Notes under the pieces: generated by a model
Database searches by the model: none
What the model was told of the DNA's origin: nothing
What the model saw: only the letters and a program-made list of their open reading frames with translations
In this document: positions 41,336 through 52,515 of the stretch, one piece after another
How positions within the stretch are numbered: position 1 is the stretch's first letter
How the letters are laid out: each line of letters opens with the position of its first letter
Translations under genes and position numbers: made by a program
Assembly: GCA_963851215.1 (NCBI GenBank)
Contig: CAWKOG010000008.1
Location: forward strand, 124,001 to 188,000
Length of the DNA stretch: 64,000 nt
Origin: DATKFM01 sp963851215
Lineage (GTDB): Bacteria; Pseudomonadota; Alphaproteobacteria; Dongiales; Dongiaceae
Direction: 5' to 3'

Positions 41336-41378
41336 CCCACAGCTATTTACTGTGGGCTTCGCGGATTATGCTTCCGCG
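41336..41378 (-). promoter_or_regulatory. Tandem hairpins in cold-shock gene leader
   Basis: CCCACAG/CTGTGGG (41336-41342, 41350-41356) and CGCGGA/TCCGCG (41360-41365, 41373-41378) make two adjacent perfect stems 70-110 bases upstream of the cold-shock ATG. The whole 41267-41580 interval (314 bases) holds no gene. The hairpins are where a thermosensitive 5' leader would be; this is inference from position. Confidence 0.45.
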
Positions 41379-41580
41379 AGAGACAGGTCTTGGTTACTTT
41401 GATCTTGCCTGAAAAGAAAAGCAAGTGGCGCCGGGCCCGAATACTGCGCAGGTTTTGACAAGTCTTCATCAGCCAACATAGTTGAAGGTAACACTGCCGT
41501 CATTTCTGCGCGGCGGCGCAGCGATGCAGGTCGCAAGCCAGTTCAAACCGAGATTTCCAACGAAGCGAGAAATTCACAAC

Positions 41581-43024
41581 ATGCCTATCGAGTTAGCAAC
41601 CCGGGCAGACTTCACTTTGCCTGCCTATCGCGCCGCAGCATGGGGCGCTGAGACTGTCACGATCGCAATCAGCGCACAGGCCCGCATGGCCGAACGGCGC
41701 GAGCCAGTTCATGACGCTGATCGACAGCGATCCTGACCTTGTGATCTATGGCGTCACCAGCGGCTATGGCCAGAACGCGCGCAACCGGCTGGCCCCGGCC
41801 GAGCGAAGGGCCCATGCCCGCAATCCACCCTATGCGGCGGCCGCAGCCTTCGGGCCGGCGCTGCCGACACGGGTCGTCAGGGGCTTCGTGTTCACGCGGC
41901 TGGCCAACTATGTCGAGGGCCATGCCGCGATCTCGCCCGAACTGGGCATCGCCGTTGCCGGTCTGCTGCGGGAGAAGCGGTTGCCCAAAGTCGCGTCCAT
42001 GGGCCAGGGCGGTGCGGGTGAGATCCTCGGCCTGGCGCCGCTGTTCTACGGCCTCGCGGAAAAGTTCGATCTCGGCGAGAAGGAAGCGCTGTCGCTGATC
42101 AACGGCTCGCCGTGCGCGACGGCGCTGATCGCCGATGCTGTCATCGCGATGGAGCGGCGGCTTGAGCTGGCCGAGCGCGTGCTGGCGCTCTCGGCCGAAG
42201 CGATCCGCGCGCCGCTCAGCCACTTTGCGCCTGAGTTCGAGGAACTCTGGAACGATCCCCATGAAGCCGCGGCACTGCGCTCCCTGCGCGGGTTGCTCGA
42301 TGGCGCTGACAGCGAGCGGCGGCCCTATCAGGCGCCTGTGAGCTATCGCATCCTGCCGCGTATCCTCGGGCAATTTCGCCGCGCCGTGGCGCAGGCCCGC
42401 GAGGTCGCCGAGCGGAGCTTGCAGGCGATCACCGACAACCCGGTATTCCTGCCGCCGGACACCACGAATCCGCTGGGACGGGTCTACAGCACCGGCGGCT
42501 ATCACAATGGCGGTGCCTATCCGGCGCTGGATAATCTGGCGGCGTCGGCAGCGGATCTCTGCACGATCGCCGATAAGCATGGCTCCAAATTGCTCGATGG
42601 ACGCTTCTCGCTGCTGCCGGACCAGTTGATGGTGGGCGCCGGTTACATCGGCTGCCTGAACATGGTGCAGGTCGGCTTTGCCGAGGAGGCGAAGCGGGCG
42701 GCGCAACGCACCTTCCTGCCGGGCAGCGAGGGCGGTGGCTTCGGTCAGAACGACACCGCGCCGCCGACCTTCATCGCCTGGCGCGCCCAGGAGCAGGCGG
42801 GCTACTGCCTCGATGCGGCTCTCGCGGCGCTGGCGGTGATCGCGTCACAGGCTTTCTTCGTCACCGGACGGAAGATCCCGCCGGCGCTGGCAGCGTTGGT
42901 GGATGACGTGCGGGCGGTCATGCCGCCGATGAAGGATCAGCGCCCGCTGGCTGACGATATGGACAGGCTGCTGGCGGCGTTCCAGGCCAAGGTCTACGAC
43001 GTCCGCGGGAACGCGAAGGATTAA
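41581..43024 (+). CDS. Aromatic amino-acid ammonia-lyase homologue without MIO triad (one frameshift)
   Basis: About 480 aa after one extra base near 41706. The substrate-side motif VIYGVTSGYGQNARNRLAP matches YGVNTGFG of histidine/phenylalanine ammonia-lyases. INGSPCATALIADA and TDNPVFLP align with their INGT and DNP motifs. But where the MIO cofactor arises from Ala-Ser-Gly, this protein reads GQGGAGEILGLAPLF, so the Ser is absent (A-G-E). It may be a non-lyase, or use another group. Two other polar motifs (QNDTAPP) also differ. It is convergent with the desaturase. Confidence 0.8.
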
Positions 43025-43068
43025 GCAAGGATCGTACAAAGAAAGATCCGGCGGACCAAGACGCGCGC

Positions 43069-43978
43069 TCAGCGAGCGTGGTGGAAATCCCCGAAAAATC
43101 TCGCGTTGCACGTTGAAGTAACCGGGGGCGACGACCTTGAGGTCAGCTTGCAGCAAGCGGTGCGCGGCGGGAAGTGCATGGAACGGCAGCGAAGGAAACG
43201 CGTGATGCTCGGCATGGTACGGCATTTTCCAGGCGATGAATCGAATCGCGGCGTTGCTAAGCGTCGTGCGGGAGTTGGACAGCATGTCTGACGACATTGC
43301 GCAGCCGGTGTGTTCGGCCATCAGATAGAGGCGCAGGAAAGGCTGCCCGACGAGCGCTGGGATTATCCAGTAGATGAGCAGGATGTCGCTTGCAGCCCAG
43401 ACTGACAACAGGATCGCCGCCGCATAGATCGCAAGGAAAATGCGCGCTTCCGTGACGAGTTCCGCGCGGCCGCGTACTGGCACAAAGGGTGCGGAGACCC
43501 GGCCTAACGCATGGGAAATCAGCAGAGCGGCCTCCGCACGCCAATAGGGCCAGCCCGACACCTGCAGCAGCCATTCACTGAGGCTTTTGGGTTTGGGCGT
43601 GGCCAGCTCCGGATCCCGCTCGGGATCCTGGGTGTGCCGGTGATGGGCGAAGTGGAAGTAGCGAAAATAGGCCGGCGGCAGCAGGATCAGCAGGCCGGCG
43701 ATCCAGGCAACGGCATCATTCAGCCAGCGGCGGCGGAACGCCGTGCGGTGAATGCACTCATGCTCGGCGGCGAACAGAAAAATGAGGGCGATGCCATGAA
43801 CAATCATCGCGCCGATCACCCAGAACGAACCGCGTGTGAGATAGATCGTACCGCCTGTCAGCAGAAGCATAGCACAATGCGCGCCGAACTAAATCAATCC
43901 CCGCCGATCCGACCGCGTTTCCAGGGGCCGGATTGCCTGCCGAGTATATAGCGGATGTGCGTAGACGGTCTCGTCCAT
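43069..43978 (-). CDS. Fatty-acid desaturase (amber codon and one frameshift)
   Basis: About 302 aa if the gene starts at ATG 43978 and an in-frame TAG (minus strand 43891-43889, CAG would be expected) is read through. Homology is continuous on both sides. The three His boxes are HECIHR, HFAHHRHTQ and HAEHH; four hydrophobic helices surround them. One extra G near 43085 extends the frame artificially past the natural end; correcting it gives the ending DFHHAR and TGA at 43069-43071. The 43870 ATG is a fallback start. Confidence 0.8.
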
Positions 43979-44149
43979 GATTTTCCTGGCTCTAGTGCGC
44001 ACAGCAGATAGGAGTGTGCGCTCCGCTGCGCCAAGCCTAGACCTTCCCGCCGGCCCATTACAATTCCTCACAACAGCGTGGCGACAGGGCGCGTTTGAGG
44101 GGCATTGTCCAGCCGACACTGCTGATTGCCATCCGCCCGGCTGCGCTTC

Positions 44150-44548
44150 ATGATTATAGCCATGACCTATGCGAGACGGCTTACCGTGTTGCTGCCACTG
44201 CATTTGTTGCCGCCGTTTTTGCGGGCGCGCATGCGGAAGTTCCTGTATCTCGCGGCACAGCGCTCAAGCAAATCGCCTACATGTATGGCGTTGTGGAATA
44301 TTGCGGCCTGAACTCCGCCGAGGTGTTTGACGGCTACCTGCGGGAGACGAGCTACGTCCGCCGCCGCGACGGCATCACCGATCCGGTGGCGCGCTGGCTG
44401 CGCATCCGCGGGCTGACCGCGGCCGATCTCGAATATGGCGACCGCGGGCTCGGCGGATATCGCAACTGGTGCCGCACCGAAGGGCTCGAACTCGGCACAA
44501 CATTTCCTCGAGTTCCGCGATCAAAGCCTGGCGGGCGAGGGGCCCTGA
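44150..44548 (+). CDS. Secreted protein of unknown function (two frameshifts)
   Basis: About 132 aa. A start at 44150 or 44162 joins, after a frame break near 44190, a hydrophobic signal (AATAFVAAVFAGAHA). The mature part has CGLNSAEVFDGYL, a Cys-x-many-Cys pair and a Trp/Arg-rich segment. A second break near 44497 restores a frame ending FLEFRDQSLAGEGP. It is convergent with nothing and followed by the hydrolase. Family not recognised. The start and end rest on inference. Confidence 0.5.
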
Positions 44549-44614
44549 AGCGGCAGGCAAGCCGGTTGCCTGTTCTGCCCGATGACGGCATTCTCCGGCA
44601 TCGGTTTACAGCGG

Positions 44615-45472
44615 ATGTCCGGGATCAAGCGGCGCATGCTTAGTTTTCTCGCGGGGCTCGCCATCGTCTATCTGGGCGTGCTGGCGCTGCTCTATTTCAA
44701 TCAACAGAAGATGCTCTACTTTCCCAACGTCGAACGGCCGAGCGCTGGACCGGACGGCTTGCTCCAGCCGGTTGCCTATCGCAGCGCCGACGGCATTGAG
44801 CTGAATTCGCTGTATCGCGCGCCGCCATCGGATGCCGCGCGGGTGCTCCTCCATTTCCATGGCAACGCCGGCAATATCGGCGACCGCGTCGGGCGCATCC
44901 TGCCCTATGCCGATGCGGGCATGGGGATTTTGCTGGCCGAGTATCGCGGCTTCGGCGGCAACAGTGGCAGTCCGAGCGAGCAGGGCTTCTATGACGACGC
45001 GCGCGCGGCCATCGCTTTTCTGCGCAAGCAGGGCGTGGAGCCCGGCCGCATCGTGTTCTATGGCGAGTCCCTCGGCTCGGGTGTGGCGGTGCAGATGGCG
45101 ACGGAGTTTGCCTGCGGTGCCCTGGTGCTGGAGGCGCCCTACAGCTCGGTGGTCGACGTGGCCCAGGGACGTTACTGGATGTTTCCAGTGAGGGCGCTGG
45201 TCCGGGACCGTTACGACTCGACGGGGAAGATTACTCGGGTGCGCTGCCCGATCTTCATCATGCACGGCGCTGCTGACCGGGTTATTCCCATCCGTTATGG
45301 CGAGCGCCTCTATGAGCTGGCGCCATCGCCCAAGGAGATGAAAGTATATCCGGGTCTGGGCCATGTGGGATTCGACGAGGTGCGCGGCTTCGATGCCGTG
45401 CTCGATTTTCTGCGGCGCCACGGCATGATCGGCGCGGCTGGCGGCATGCGGCGGCAGGATGCGGCAAGTTAG
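44615..45472 (+). CDS. Membrane-anchored alpha/beta hydrolase (BEM46/YfhR-like)
   Basis: 285 aa. A TM anchor (~8-28) precedes the hydrolase fold: HFHGNAGNIGDR (oxyanion hole), GESLGSGVAVQMA (nucleophile Ser), PIFIMHGAADRVIP (acid) and GLGHVGF (His). The Ser-Asp-His triad is complete. Substrate unknown. The MFS gene starts 16 bases after its stop, so they are probably co-transcribed. Confidence 0.88.
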   Translation: MSGIKRRMLSFLAGLAIVYLGVLALLYFNQQKMLYFPNVERPSAGPDGLLQPVAYRSADGIELNSLYRAPPSDAARVLLHFHGNAGNIGDRVGRILPYADAGMGILLAEYRGFGGNSGSPSEQGFYDDARAAIAFLRKQGVEPGRIVFYGESLGSGVAVQMATEFACGALVLEAPYSSVVDVAQGRYWMFPVRALVRDRYDSTGKITRVRCPIFIMHGAADRVIPIRYGERLYELAPSPKEMKVYPGLGHVGFDEVRGFDAVLDFLRRHGMIGAAGGMRRQDAAS

Positions 45473-45488
45473 TGGGGCAATAAGGATC

Positions 45489-46677
45489 ATGGGTCAGAAA
45501 CGTCCGTTCATCTTTCTCAACCTTGCGCATTTTCTCGATCACTACTTCATGCTGATCTTTCCGGCGGCCGTGCTGGCGATTCACCGGGAGTGGGGCCGCG
45601 GCTACGGCGATACGCTGTGGCTGGGGACGGCGGCGTTCGTTGCGCTCGCGATTTCGACGTTGCCGGCGGGCTGGCTCGGCGACCGCTGGCGGCGGTCCAG
45701 CATGATGGTGATCTTCTTCATCGGGCTTGGCCTGTCGGGCATTGCGGCCGGGCTGGCGACTGGGCCGGTCAGTCTCACCGCCGCCTTGGCGGCGATCGGC
45801 GTATTCGCCGGCATCTATCATCCCGTGGCCATCGCCGCGGTCGTGCGGCTGGCCCATGGTAGCGGCCGCGCCATCGCGCTCAACGGCGTCTTCGGCAATA
45901 TGGGCTTTGCCGGTGCGGCCATCGTGACCAGCCTGCTCACGGTGCAGTTCGGCTGGCGCTCGGCCTTCATCGTGCCGGGCGTTGTCAGCATCGCGCTCGG
46001 CCTCCTGGCAATGCGCTTCATGGGACGAGATGTGGACGTCACCAAAGCCGAGGCGAAGAGCAAGCCGGCGTTCGAGGTTTCCAGCAATGTGCTGCTGCGC
46101 GTTTTCCTGTTCGTCGGCGTCGCCGCGCTGTTCGGCGGCCTGATTTTCAACGGCATCACCGTTGTCTTGCCGAAGCTGTTCGATCAGCAATTGCATTTCG
46201 CCGATGGCGATCTCCTGGCCTCCGGCGCCTTCGCCGCGTTTGCCTTCGCCTTCGCCGCCTTTGCGCAATTGCCGACCGGCCGGTTGCTCGATCGCTACGG
46301 CGCCAAGCCGGTGGTGCTGGTCATCGTGACATTGCAGGTGCCCATCCTGGTCCTGGTCGGGCAGTTCTTCGGCTTGCCGCTCATGGTGGTGACCATTGTC
46401 GCGCTGCTGCTGGTGTTCGGCGAAATCCCGGTGTCCGACTGGCTGATCGGACGCCATGTGTCGAGTGCCTGGCAGTCGCGCATATTTGCCGATCAATTAT
46501 CTCTTCTCGCTTGGCGTGAGCGCGTTGGCCGTGCCGTTGATTTCCTACCTCTACAACCGTACCGGCGATTTCCAGACGCTGTTCTGGATTCTCGGCCTCA
46601 GTGCGGCATTGGTGCTGGCGACCGCGATCCTGCTGCCCGGCCGGCGGCCCGCCGCTGCGGCACAACCGGCTGAATAG
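45489..46677 (+). CDS. MFS transporter (one frameshift)
   Basis: About 395 aa. The frame breaks near 46487 and resumes as YLPINYLFSLGVSALAVPLI. TM helices 1-12 are recognisable, with DRW-type loop GDRWRRSSMM between 2 and 3 and RLLDRYGAKP between 8 and 9. It has the short first motif of small-molecule exporters or drug/metabolite permeases. TAAGGA precedes the ATG. Substrate unknown. Confidence 0.87.
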
Positions 46678-46918
46678 GTTTCTTCGATTGCGATTAACCA
46701 GGGATCGAAAGGTTAACAGTAAAGACATCAACGATTATTAACTTAAAGAAAGTATTTAATAGACAATCTGTGTAGTCTTTACTGAAATTGAAAACGAAAC
46801 TTGTTGCATCAGCAATTCAACTTGGAGAATATTAGACGTGATGGGGCGTGCGCCGCATCCGTTCTTGCCGAGGGTTTGTGGGAACGACGCGCGCCGGAAA
46901 TGAGATGCGAGGACAACC
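46678..46918. promoter_or_regulatory. AT-rich intergenic region with TTAA sites
   Basis: 241 bases, markedly AT-rich, with TTAACC (near 46696), GGTTAACAG (near 46711) and TTAACTTAA (near 46739). These are CtrA-like. No ORF. The following unknown gene starts at 46919, so this is its likely promoter. The region lies in the middle of otherwise GC-rich sequence. Confidence 0.45.
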
Positions 46919-47256
46919 ATGGCTGATGCATTGCGTGATCTGGTGAAAGCCGTCGATATCCTGCAGGTCGAAGTGCAGCGCGAGATGCATGTAAATCGCA
47001 CTGCCTCCGGCCCGACGACTGCCTATATGGTGCGGCAGGCGAATGAGAGCAGCGAGCGCGCGCTGAAGCGCTGCGTGGATGCCGTCGATGCGATCCAGCG
47101 CTTGCAGGAAAAGATGCCGTCGCTGCAGTTCATGGAGACCGGCGAGGTGGCGATGGCCATGAAGCGGTTCGATTCCCTGGTGGCGCGCCGCAAGGAACTC
47201 AACGTCACCCCGAGGGTCTGCGGCTACAACCAATCCGGCGGCGCTCAGCGCGCTAG
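46919..47256 (+). CDS. Small helical protein of unknown function
   Basis: About 112 aa. The frame open from 46919 is intact through about 47215 (RKELNVTP); after that the sequence runs past a TAG that overlaps the stop of the convergent MobA-like gene, so the last residues may be shifted. Entirely helical, with a conserved-looking core (LVKAVDILQVEVQREMHVN and RQANESSERALKRCVDAV). No signal or domain recognised. Confidence 0.6.
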
Positions 47257-48893
47257 GCCTCGCGGCCCTGATCGCGCCGGAGCGCATTGAGCGCCTCCGG
47301 CGTATCGATATCGACCAGCGTCGCGTCGTCGGGCATCGGCACCTCCGCCACTTGGTCGGCGTATTCGCCGATCAGATGCCGCGCGCCGACATCGCCGGCG
47401 ATCTCCGCCATCTCCGCAAAGTAGCGCCGCGCCCAGAGCACGGGATTGCCTCGCTTGCCGTTCCAGACGGGTACGCAGATGCTGCGGCCTTCCGTGGGAT
47501 CGAAGACGGCGATCAGCCGGTCGATCGTGGCCTGGTCGATCCGCGGCATGTCGCCGAGCAGGATGACCGCGCCGTCGGCATCCGCCGGCAGGGTGGCCAA
47601 GCCCTGGCGCAGCGAGGTGCTCATGCCCTCGGCATAGGCGGGATTGTCGACGAAATGCACCTTGCAGCCCCTCAGCGCCGCGCGCACGCGGTGCGCGTCA
47701 TGGCCGAGGACGACGAACACCGGCGCAGCACCTGAGGCTAGCGCCGTCATGACCACGCGCCGCACCATGGGCTGGCCATCCACTTCCGCCAGGAGCTTGT
47801 TCGCCCCGCCCATGCGGCTGGAGCGGCCGGCCGCCATCACCAGCGCCGCGATGCGCGGACCGCGGGGCGCCGGTGCGGCGGGTGGTTCGCCGGCGCGGGG
47901 CTGCGGCCGGGACGGGATTTCCTTCAGCAGGCCGCCGGCGCCGAGGCCCATGATATCGCCGCGGCTCACCGGCAAATCCGCCATGCGCCGCTGCAAGACC
48001 CAGTCGAAGCCGTTGAGCTTCGGCGACCGCACGCAGCCCGGCAGTCCCATGGCGTCCACGGCGCCGATCCGGCCCAGCAGCAGCAGAGTTGCCGGGATCC
48101 ACGGGCATGCCGAAATGCTCGATCGTGCCGCCGGCCCGCTCGATCGCCGCGGGAATGACGTCGCGCCGGTCGGCAATGGCCGAAGCGCCGGCGATCAGGA
48201 TCATTTCGGCGCCGCCGGCCTTGGCATCGGCAATGGCCTGCGTGACCGCCTCCACGGTATGGCCGCAGCGGACTTCGGCCGCCGGCTCTGCGCCGAGCGA
48301 TGCGAGCCGCCCGTTCATGATCTCCAGCGTCTTGTCGAGCACGCTTTCCTTGAGGCCGGGCAGGCGGGTCTGGATCAAGGCAACCGGCCGTTTCCGGAAA
48401 CCGGCAACGCGGATGAGCGGGCCGCCCTCGCGCGCGATGGCGATGCAGCGCTCCAGATCCGACCGGGGAACGGCAAAGGGGATGATCTTGACCGTCGCCG
48501 CCAGGTCCTTCGGCGCGACCACGTCGAACGGCGCCAGGGTAGCCGACCGTGATCGCCTCGCTGACCAGGTTGATGCGGTCCAGCCGGGCCTTGTCGATCA
48601 CCAGCAGGCCCGCCGTCTGGGCATGAAGATTGCATCGGCCGGTAAATGGCCGGCCGAGGGTCAAATTCGGCCCGGCCAGCGCCTCGGCCAGCTGCGCCGC
48701 CGCCTGATCCTCGCCGATGTCGCCGGCTTTCCAGCCGGACCGCAACGATCCGCTCATGGCCGGCCGCCCGGAGAGCCGAGGCATCTTCAGCGGACAGCCG
48801 CCGGCCTTTCTTGAGCGTCAATTTCCCGGCGCGAACGCTGTGGACGAGGATGGCGCCCTCGGCCTCGTCCAGCGGGATCTCGCCGAAGATCAT
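47253..48893 (-). CDS. MobA-like NTP transferase fused to a molybdopterin-binding (MoeA-like) domain (three frameshifts)
   Basis: About 545 aa after removing extra bases near 48720, 48540 and 48095. Residues ~1-330 are MoeA/MogA-type molybdopterin-binding (IFGEIPLDEAEGAILVHSVR; GAEMILIAGASAIADRRDVI). Residues ~345-545 are a MobA/MocA nucleotidyltransferase with LVMAAGRSSRMGGANKLLA and LLGDMPRI. It would attach CMP to the molybdenum cofactor for the CO-dehydrogenase-like enzyme. Its ATG overlaps the XdhC stop (ATGA), so they share an operon. Confidence 0.83.
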
Positions 48894-49616
48894 GCGGCGC
48901 GGTCGCGGCTGCCGGCTTCCGGCTGATGGCGCCGCACGGCGGTGATCTGCGCCATGATGGACACCGCGATCTCGGCCGGGGACTCGGCGTTGATGGAGAG
49001 GCCCGACCGGGCCCATGGATGCGGGCGATTGCCACGTCGTCAAAACCCACCGCCTTGAGCCGCGCCAGCTCTGGACGCGTGGGTCTTCCGGCTGCCGAGG
49101 GCGCCGATATAGAAGGCGTCTGACCGCAGCGCCGCCTCCAGCGCCGGATCGTCCAGTTTGGGATCGTGGGTCAGGGTCACCACGGCGGTGCGCCGGTCCG
49201 GCTTGAGTTCCGCCATCGCTTCGTCCGGCCAGGCCGAGGACTTGGCCATGTCCGGGAAGCGGCTGTCGGTGGCGAAGGCGCGGCGGGGATCGATGACCGT
49301 CACGCCATAGCCGGTCAGGGCCGCCATGGGCGCCAGGGCCTGGGCGATATGGACCGCGCCGACGATCAAGAGCCGCAGCGGCGGGTTATGGACTTGGATG
49401 AAGAAGCGCTCCGCCGCCGGCTTCGGCAATACCGCTCTCGTCGGCATCCAGGGCTGCCGCCGCCGCTAAACCGATTTCTGAACCGAATAGAAAATTATCA
49501 GTGTTTTCTTTGGCATAAAGAATGGCTTGGTCTCCGGACTTCAGGTTCGTCACCAGGGCAAATGCACGTTTGGCTGCGCGCTCAGCGACGACCTTCTCCA
49601 GGTCGCTTGACTTCAT
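48890..49616 (-). CDS. XdhC/CoxI Rossmann-fold maturation protein (four frameshifts)
   Basis: About 240 aa after four extra bases (near 49440, 49065 and two near 48995-49015). The Rossmann region contains LRLLIVGAVHIAQALAPMA and ATDSRFPD; the C-terminal block is ALGSRKTHASR. XdhC-family proteins bind and hand over molybdenum cofactor to xanthine or CO dehydrogenases. Its start overlaps the stop of the preceding XdhC N-terminal gene (ATGA) and its stop overlaps MobA, so this is one operon. Confidence 0.83.
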
Positions 49617-49944
49617 GTCACGGGTTCCACGAACACCTGGACCTTGCCGCCGCAGGCGAGACCGACCTCCCAGGCCTGTTCATTGGTGACGCCGAAATCC
49701 AGCAGGCGGGGTTTGCCATCCTTCAAGGCCGCCAAGGCCTCATGGATCACGGCGCCCTCGATGCAGCCGCCGGAAACCGAGCCGGTCATGGCGCCGCTGT
49801 CGTCAATAGCCATCTGGCTGCCGGTGGGCCGGGGCGAGGAGCCCCAGGTGCTGACCACCGTGGCCAGGGCAACGCCCTTGCCCTCGGCGCGCCAGCGGGC
49901 TGCCTGCTCGAGCACATCGTCGGCGTAGAGGTTTGTCCGCTCAT
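49613..49944 (-). CDS. XdhC N-terminal domain protein (one frameshift at start)
   Basis: About 110 aa, a stand-alone first XdhC/CoxF domain. SGGCIEGAVIHEAL, TVVSTWGSSPRPTGSQMAID and GLACGGKVQVFVEPV are characteristic, and the Cys of SGGCIEG is the sulfur-transfer candidate. A one-base break near 49930 separates an ATG at 49944 from the body; a GTG at 49915 is a downstream alternative. It is translationally coupled to the next gene. Confidence 0.82.
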
Positions 49945-50073
49945 GAAGGCATCTCCCAATTCCAGCCCTGCAGCCGCCTGCCCGCAGTCTAGACCGAAAT
50001 TCTCCGGAAACCAGAAGAGTGAAAATCCACGGCGATTTCCGTCAATCCCGGCGTACCGGCATGGCGCCGGGGT

Positions 50074-51309
50074 CTATCCCTCGGTGGCACCGGCCCATTC
50101 GCTCTTGGCTTCCAGGCGCCGGCGCGGCGGCTGGCTCAGCACTTCCGTCAGATCCGCCAGGCTCTCCAGGTTATGCACGCGGCGGAAATCGTCTACATGG
50201 GGCATGATCGCCTTCGCCCCCTGGGACTTCGGCTCGAAACCTTCGTAGCGGAGCAGGGGATTGAGCCAGATCAGCCGCCGGCAGGATTTGTGCAATCGCT
50301 CCATTTCCGTCGCCAGCCCCTGGGCGCCGTCCCGGTCCAGCCCATCGCTGATGAACAGCACGACGGCGCCCTGACCGAGCACCCGTCGCGACCATCTGGC
50401 ATTGAACTCCTGCAGGCATTGGCCGATGCGGGTGCCGCCGGACCAGTCCTGCACCTTCTGTCCCACATTCTCCAGCGCCAGATCGATGTCGCGATGGCGG
50501 AGATCGCGGGTGATGTTGGTCAGGCGGGTGCCGAACAGGAAGGTATAGACCCGGTCGCGGTCATTGGTGACCGCATGCATGAAATGCAGGGCGATGCGGG
50601 AATAGCGGCTCATGGAGCCGGAGATGTCGCAGAGGATCACCAGCGGCGGGTGGCGGCGTCGGACGCTGCGCCGGCGGAGCGGGATGGCGTCGGCGCTGCG
50701 CAAGCGCGGCGCGCAGGGTGTTGCGCATGTCGATCCGCGCGCCATTGCGGTCCGGCCGGTGGCGCCGGGTCGCCACGTCCATGATGGGGAGCCGCATGCC
50801 GGCGATCAGCCGCTTCGCCTTGGCCAATTCGTCGCCGGACATCTTCTCGAAATCCATGGTCTGCAGCAGCTCGCGGTCGGAATAGGTGAGGGCGGCGTCG
50901 AACTCGATCTCTTCCTCCGCCGGCTCCTCGCCTTCGCCGCCTGGTGTTTTTGTTGCCCAGCGCCTCGGCGAGGCGGCGGTTCATTTCCAGCCGGTCCTCT
51001 TCTTTTGCCGGAACGCGCATCTGCGGCAGCAGCATCGCCATCATGCGTTCCAGGATCTTCGGGTTGCGCCAGAAGATATGGAATGCCTGGTCGAACAGGT
51101 CATGCTGGTCGCGCCGGTTTACAAAGCTCGGCATGGAGCGCCCAGTAGAAATCCTCGCGGCTGGTGATGCCCACGGCTTCCACCGCCCGCAACGCATCGA
51201 GCACGCGGCCGGGCCCTACCGGCAAGCCGGCAGCACGCAGCGTGCGCGCAAACTGCATCAAATTCGCGACGAGCCGGCCGTCGTTGGCTTGTTCACCTGG
51301 CGTTTGCAT
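50074..51309 (-). CDS. coxE: CoxE-like VWA-domain protein (three frameshifts)
   Basis: About 410 aa after removing extra bases near 51130, 50940 and 50700. The C-terminal VWA domain carries the metal-ion MIDAS motif DISGSMSRYSR, VVLFISDGLDRDG and GGTRIGQCL. The N-terminal half is the helical CoxE extension (FHIFWRNPKILERMMAMLLP). With CoxD, it is needed to build the CuSMoO2 centre in Oligotropha CO dehydrogenase (known for the family). CoxD is 65 bases upstream. Confidence 0.85.
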
Positions 51310-51374
51310 CTTTCGATATACTCTGCGGCGACGTCATCCGATAGAACCTTGCTGAGCAACTACCGCATCTTTCG

Positions 51375-52300
51375 TCAGGTCCGCGCTGCCTTGGCCGCAG
51401 AGAGTTCTGTCTTCACCTGCTGCAGCAGGGCGGCCGCCTCGCTGCCGCGGATCTTCGCGATATCGTCCTGATACTTCAGCAGGACGCCCAGCGTGTTGTC
51501 GATCGATTGGCCGTCGAGGGCGACGCAGTTGAGCTGAATCAGCGCATCGGTCCAATCGATGGTTTCGGCGATGCCCGGCAGCTTGAACAGGTCGACGCTG
51601 GCGCAGGTTCTGCACGAAGCGCGACCACCTCCTGGCTCAGCGCATCGCTGGCCCGCGGCGCCTTGACCCGCAGGATCTCCAGCTCGCGCGCGGCGTCGGG
51701 ATAGTCGACCCAATAGTAGAAGCAGCGCCGCTTCAGCGCGTCGTGGATTTCCCGCGTGCGGTTCGAGGTCACGATGACGATCGGCGGCTCCTCGGCCTTG
51801 ATCGTGCCGATCTCCGGAATCGTGATCTGGAAATCGGAGAGGACTTCCAGCAGATAGGCTTCGAAGGGTTCGTCCGTCCGGTCGAGCTCGTCGATCAGCA
51901 GCACCGGCGGCCCGGCGGCGTCCTTCTGCAGCGCCTGCAGCAGGGGGCGCTTGATCAGGAAGCGCTCGGAGAAGATGTCGGAGCCCAGCGTGTCGCGGTT
52001 GCTGTCGCCCATGGCTTCGGCCAGCCGGATCTCGATCATCTGCCGGGCGTAGTTCCACTCATAGACCGCGGAGGCGACGTCCAGGCCCTCATAGCATTGC
52101 AGCCGCACCAGCCGGCGGCCCAGCGTCGCCGCCAGCACCTTGGCGATCTCCGTCTTGCCGACGCCGGCTTCGCCCTCCAGGAACAAGGGCCGATTCAGGC
52201 TGAGCGCCAGATAGAGGGCCGTGGCCAGGCTGCGGTCCGCGACATAGTTGCCGGCCTTGAGCAGGGCGAGGGTTTCGTCGACGGATTTGGGCTGGATCAT
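51375..52300 (-). CDS. coxD: CoxD-like MoxR-family AAA+ ATPase (two frameshifts)
   Basis: About 307 aa after two extra bases near 51600-51615. Walker A is GEAGVGKTEIAK, Walker B VLLIDELDRTDE, sensor 1 IVIVTSNRTRE. CoxD-type MoxR ATPases work with CoxE in metal centre maturation. ATG at 52300 is used because homology begins IQPKSVDETLALLKAG. First gene of the maturation operon coxD-coxE-xdhC-xdhC-mobA-like. Confidence 0.87.
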
Positions 52301-52515
52301 CGATTCTTGGCCTGGCGAGCTGGCGAAGATCCGATGGCGGAAGCTAACGATTCCCGGCACTTGCCGCAATGCGACCCATCGCGCCACTGAGGACCGTCAC
52401 GAAGTTATCAATTTGCTAACCCTGTTTCCTTAATTTGCGCGCTTGGGCTTCGGGGCGTAAATCAGGGCCGCGGAACAGCCACCAGAGCTGGTCTTCAGCG
52501 GCAAGGGAACAAGTC

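Noticed and set aside
36580..43895. Amber (TAG) recoding as a sense codon
   Set aside because: Many genes here (for example the CHASE2 kinase, FecR-2 and MFS) use TAG as their normal stop, so reassignment is unlikely.
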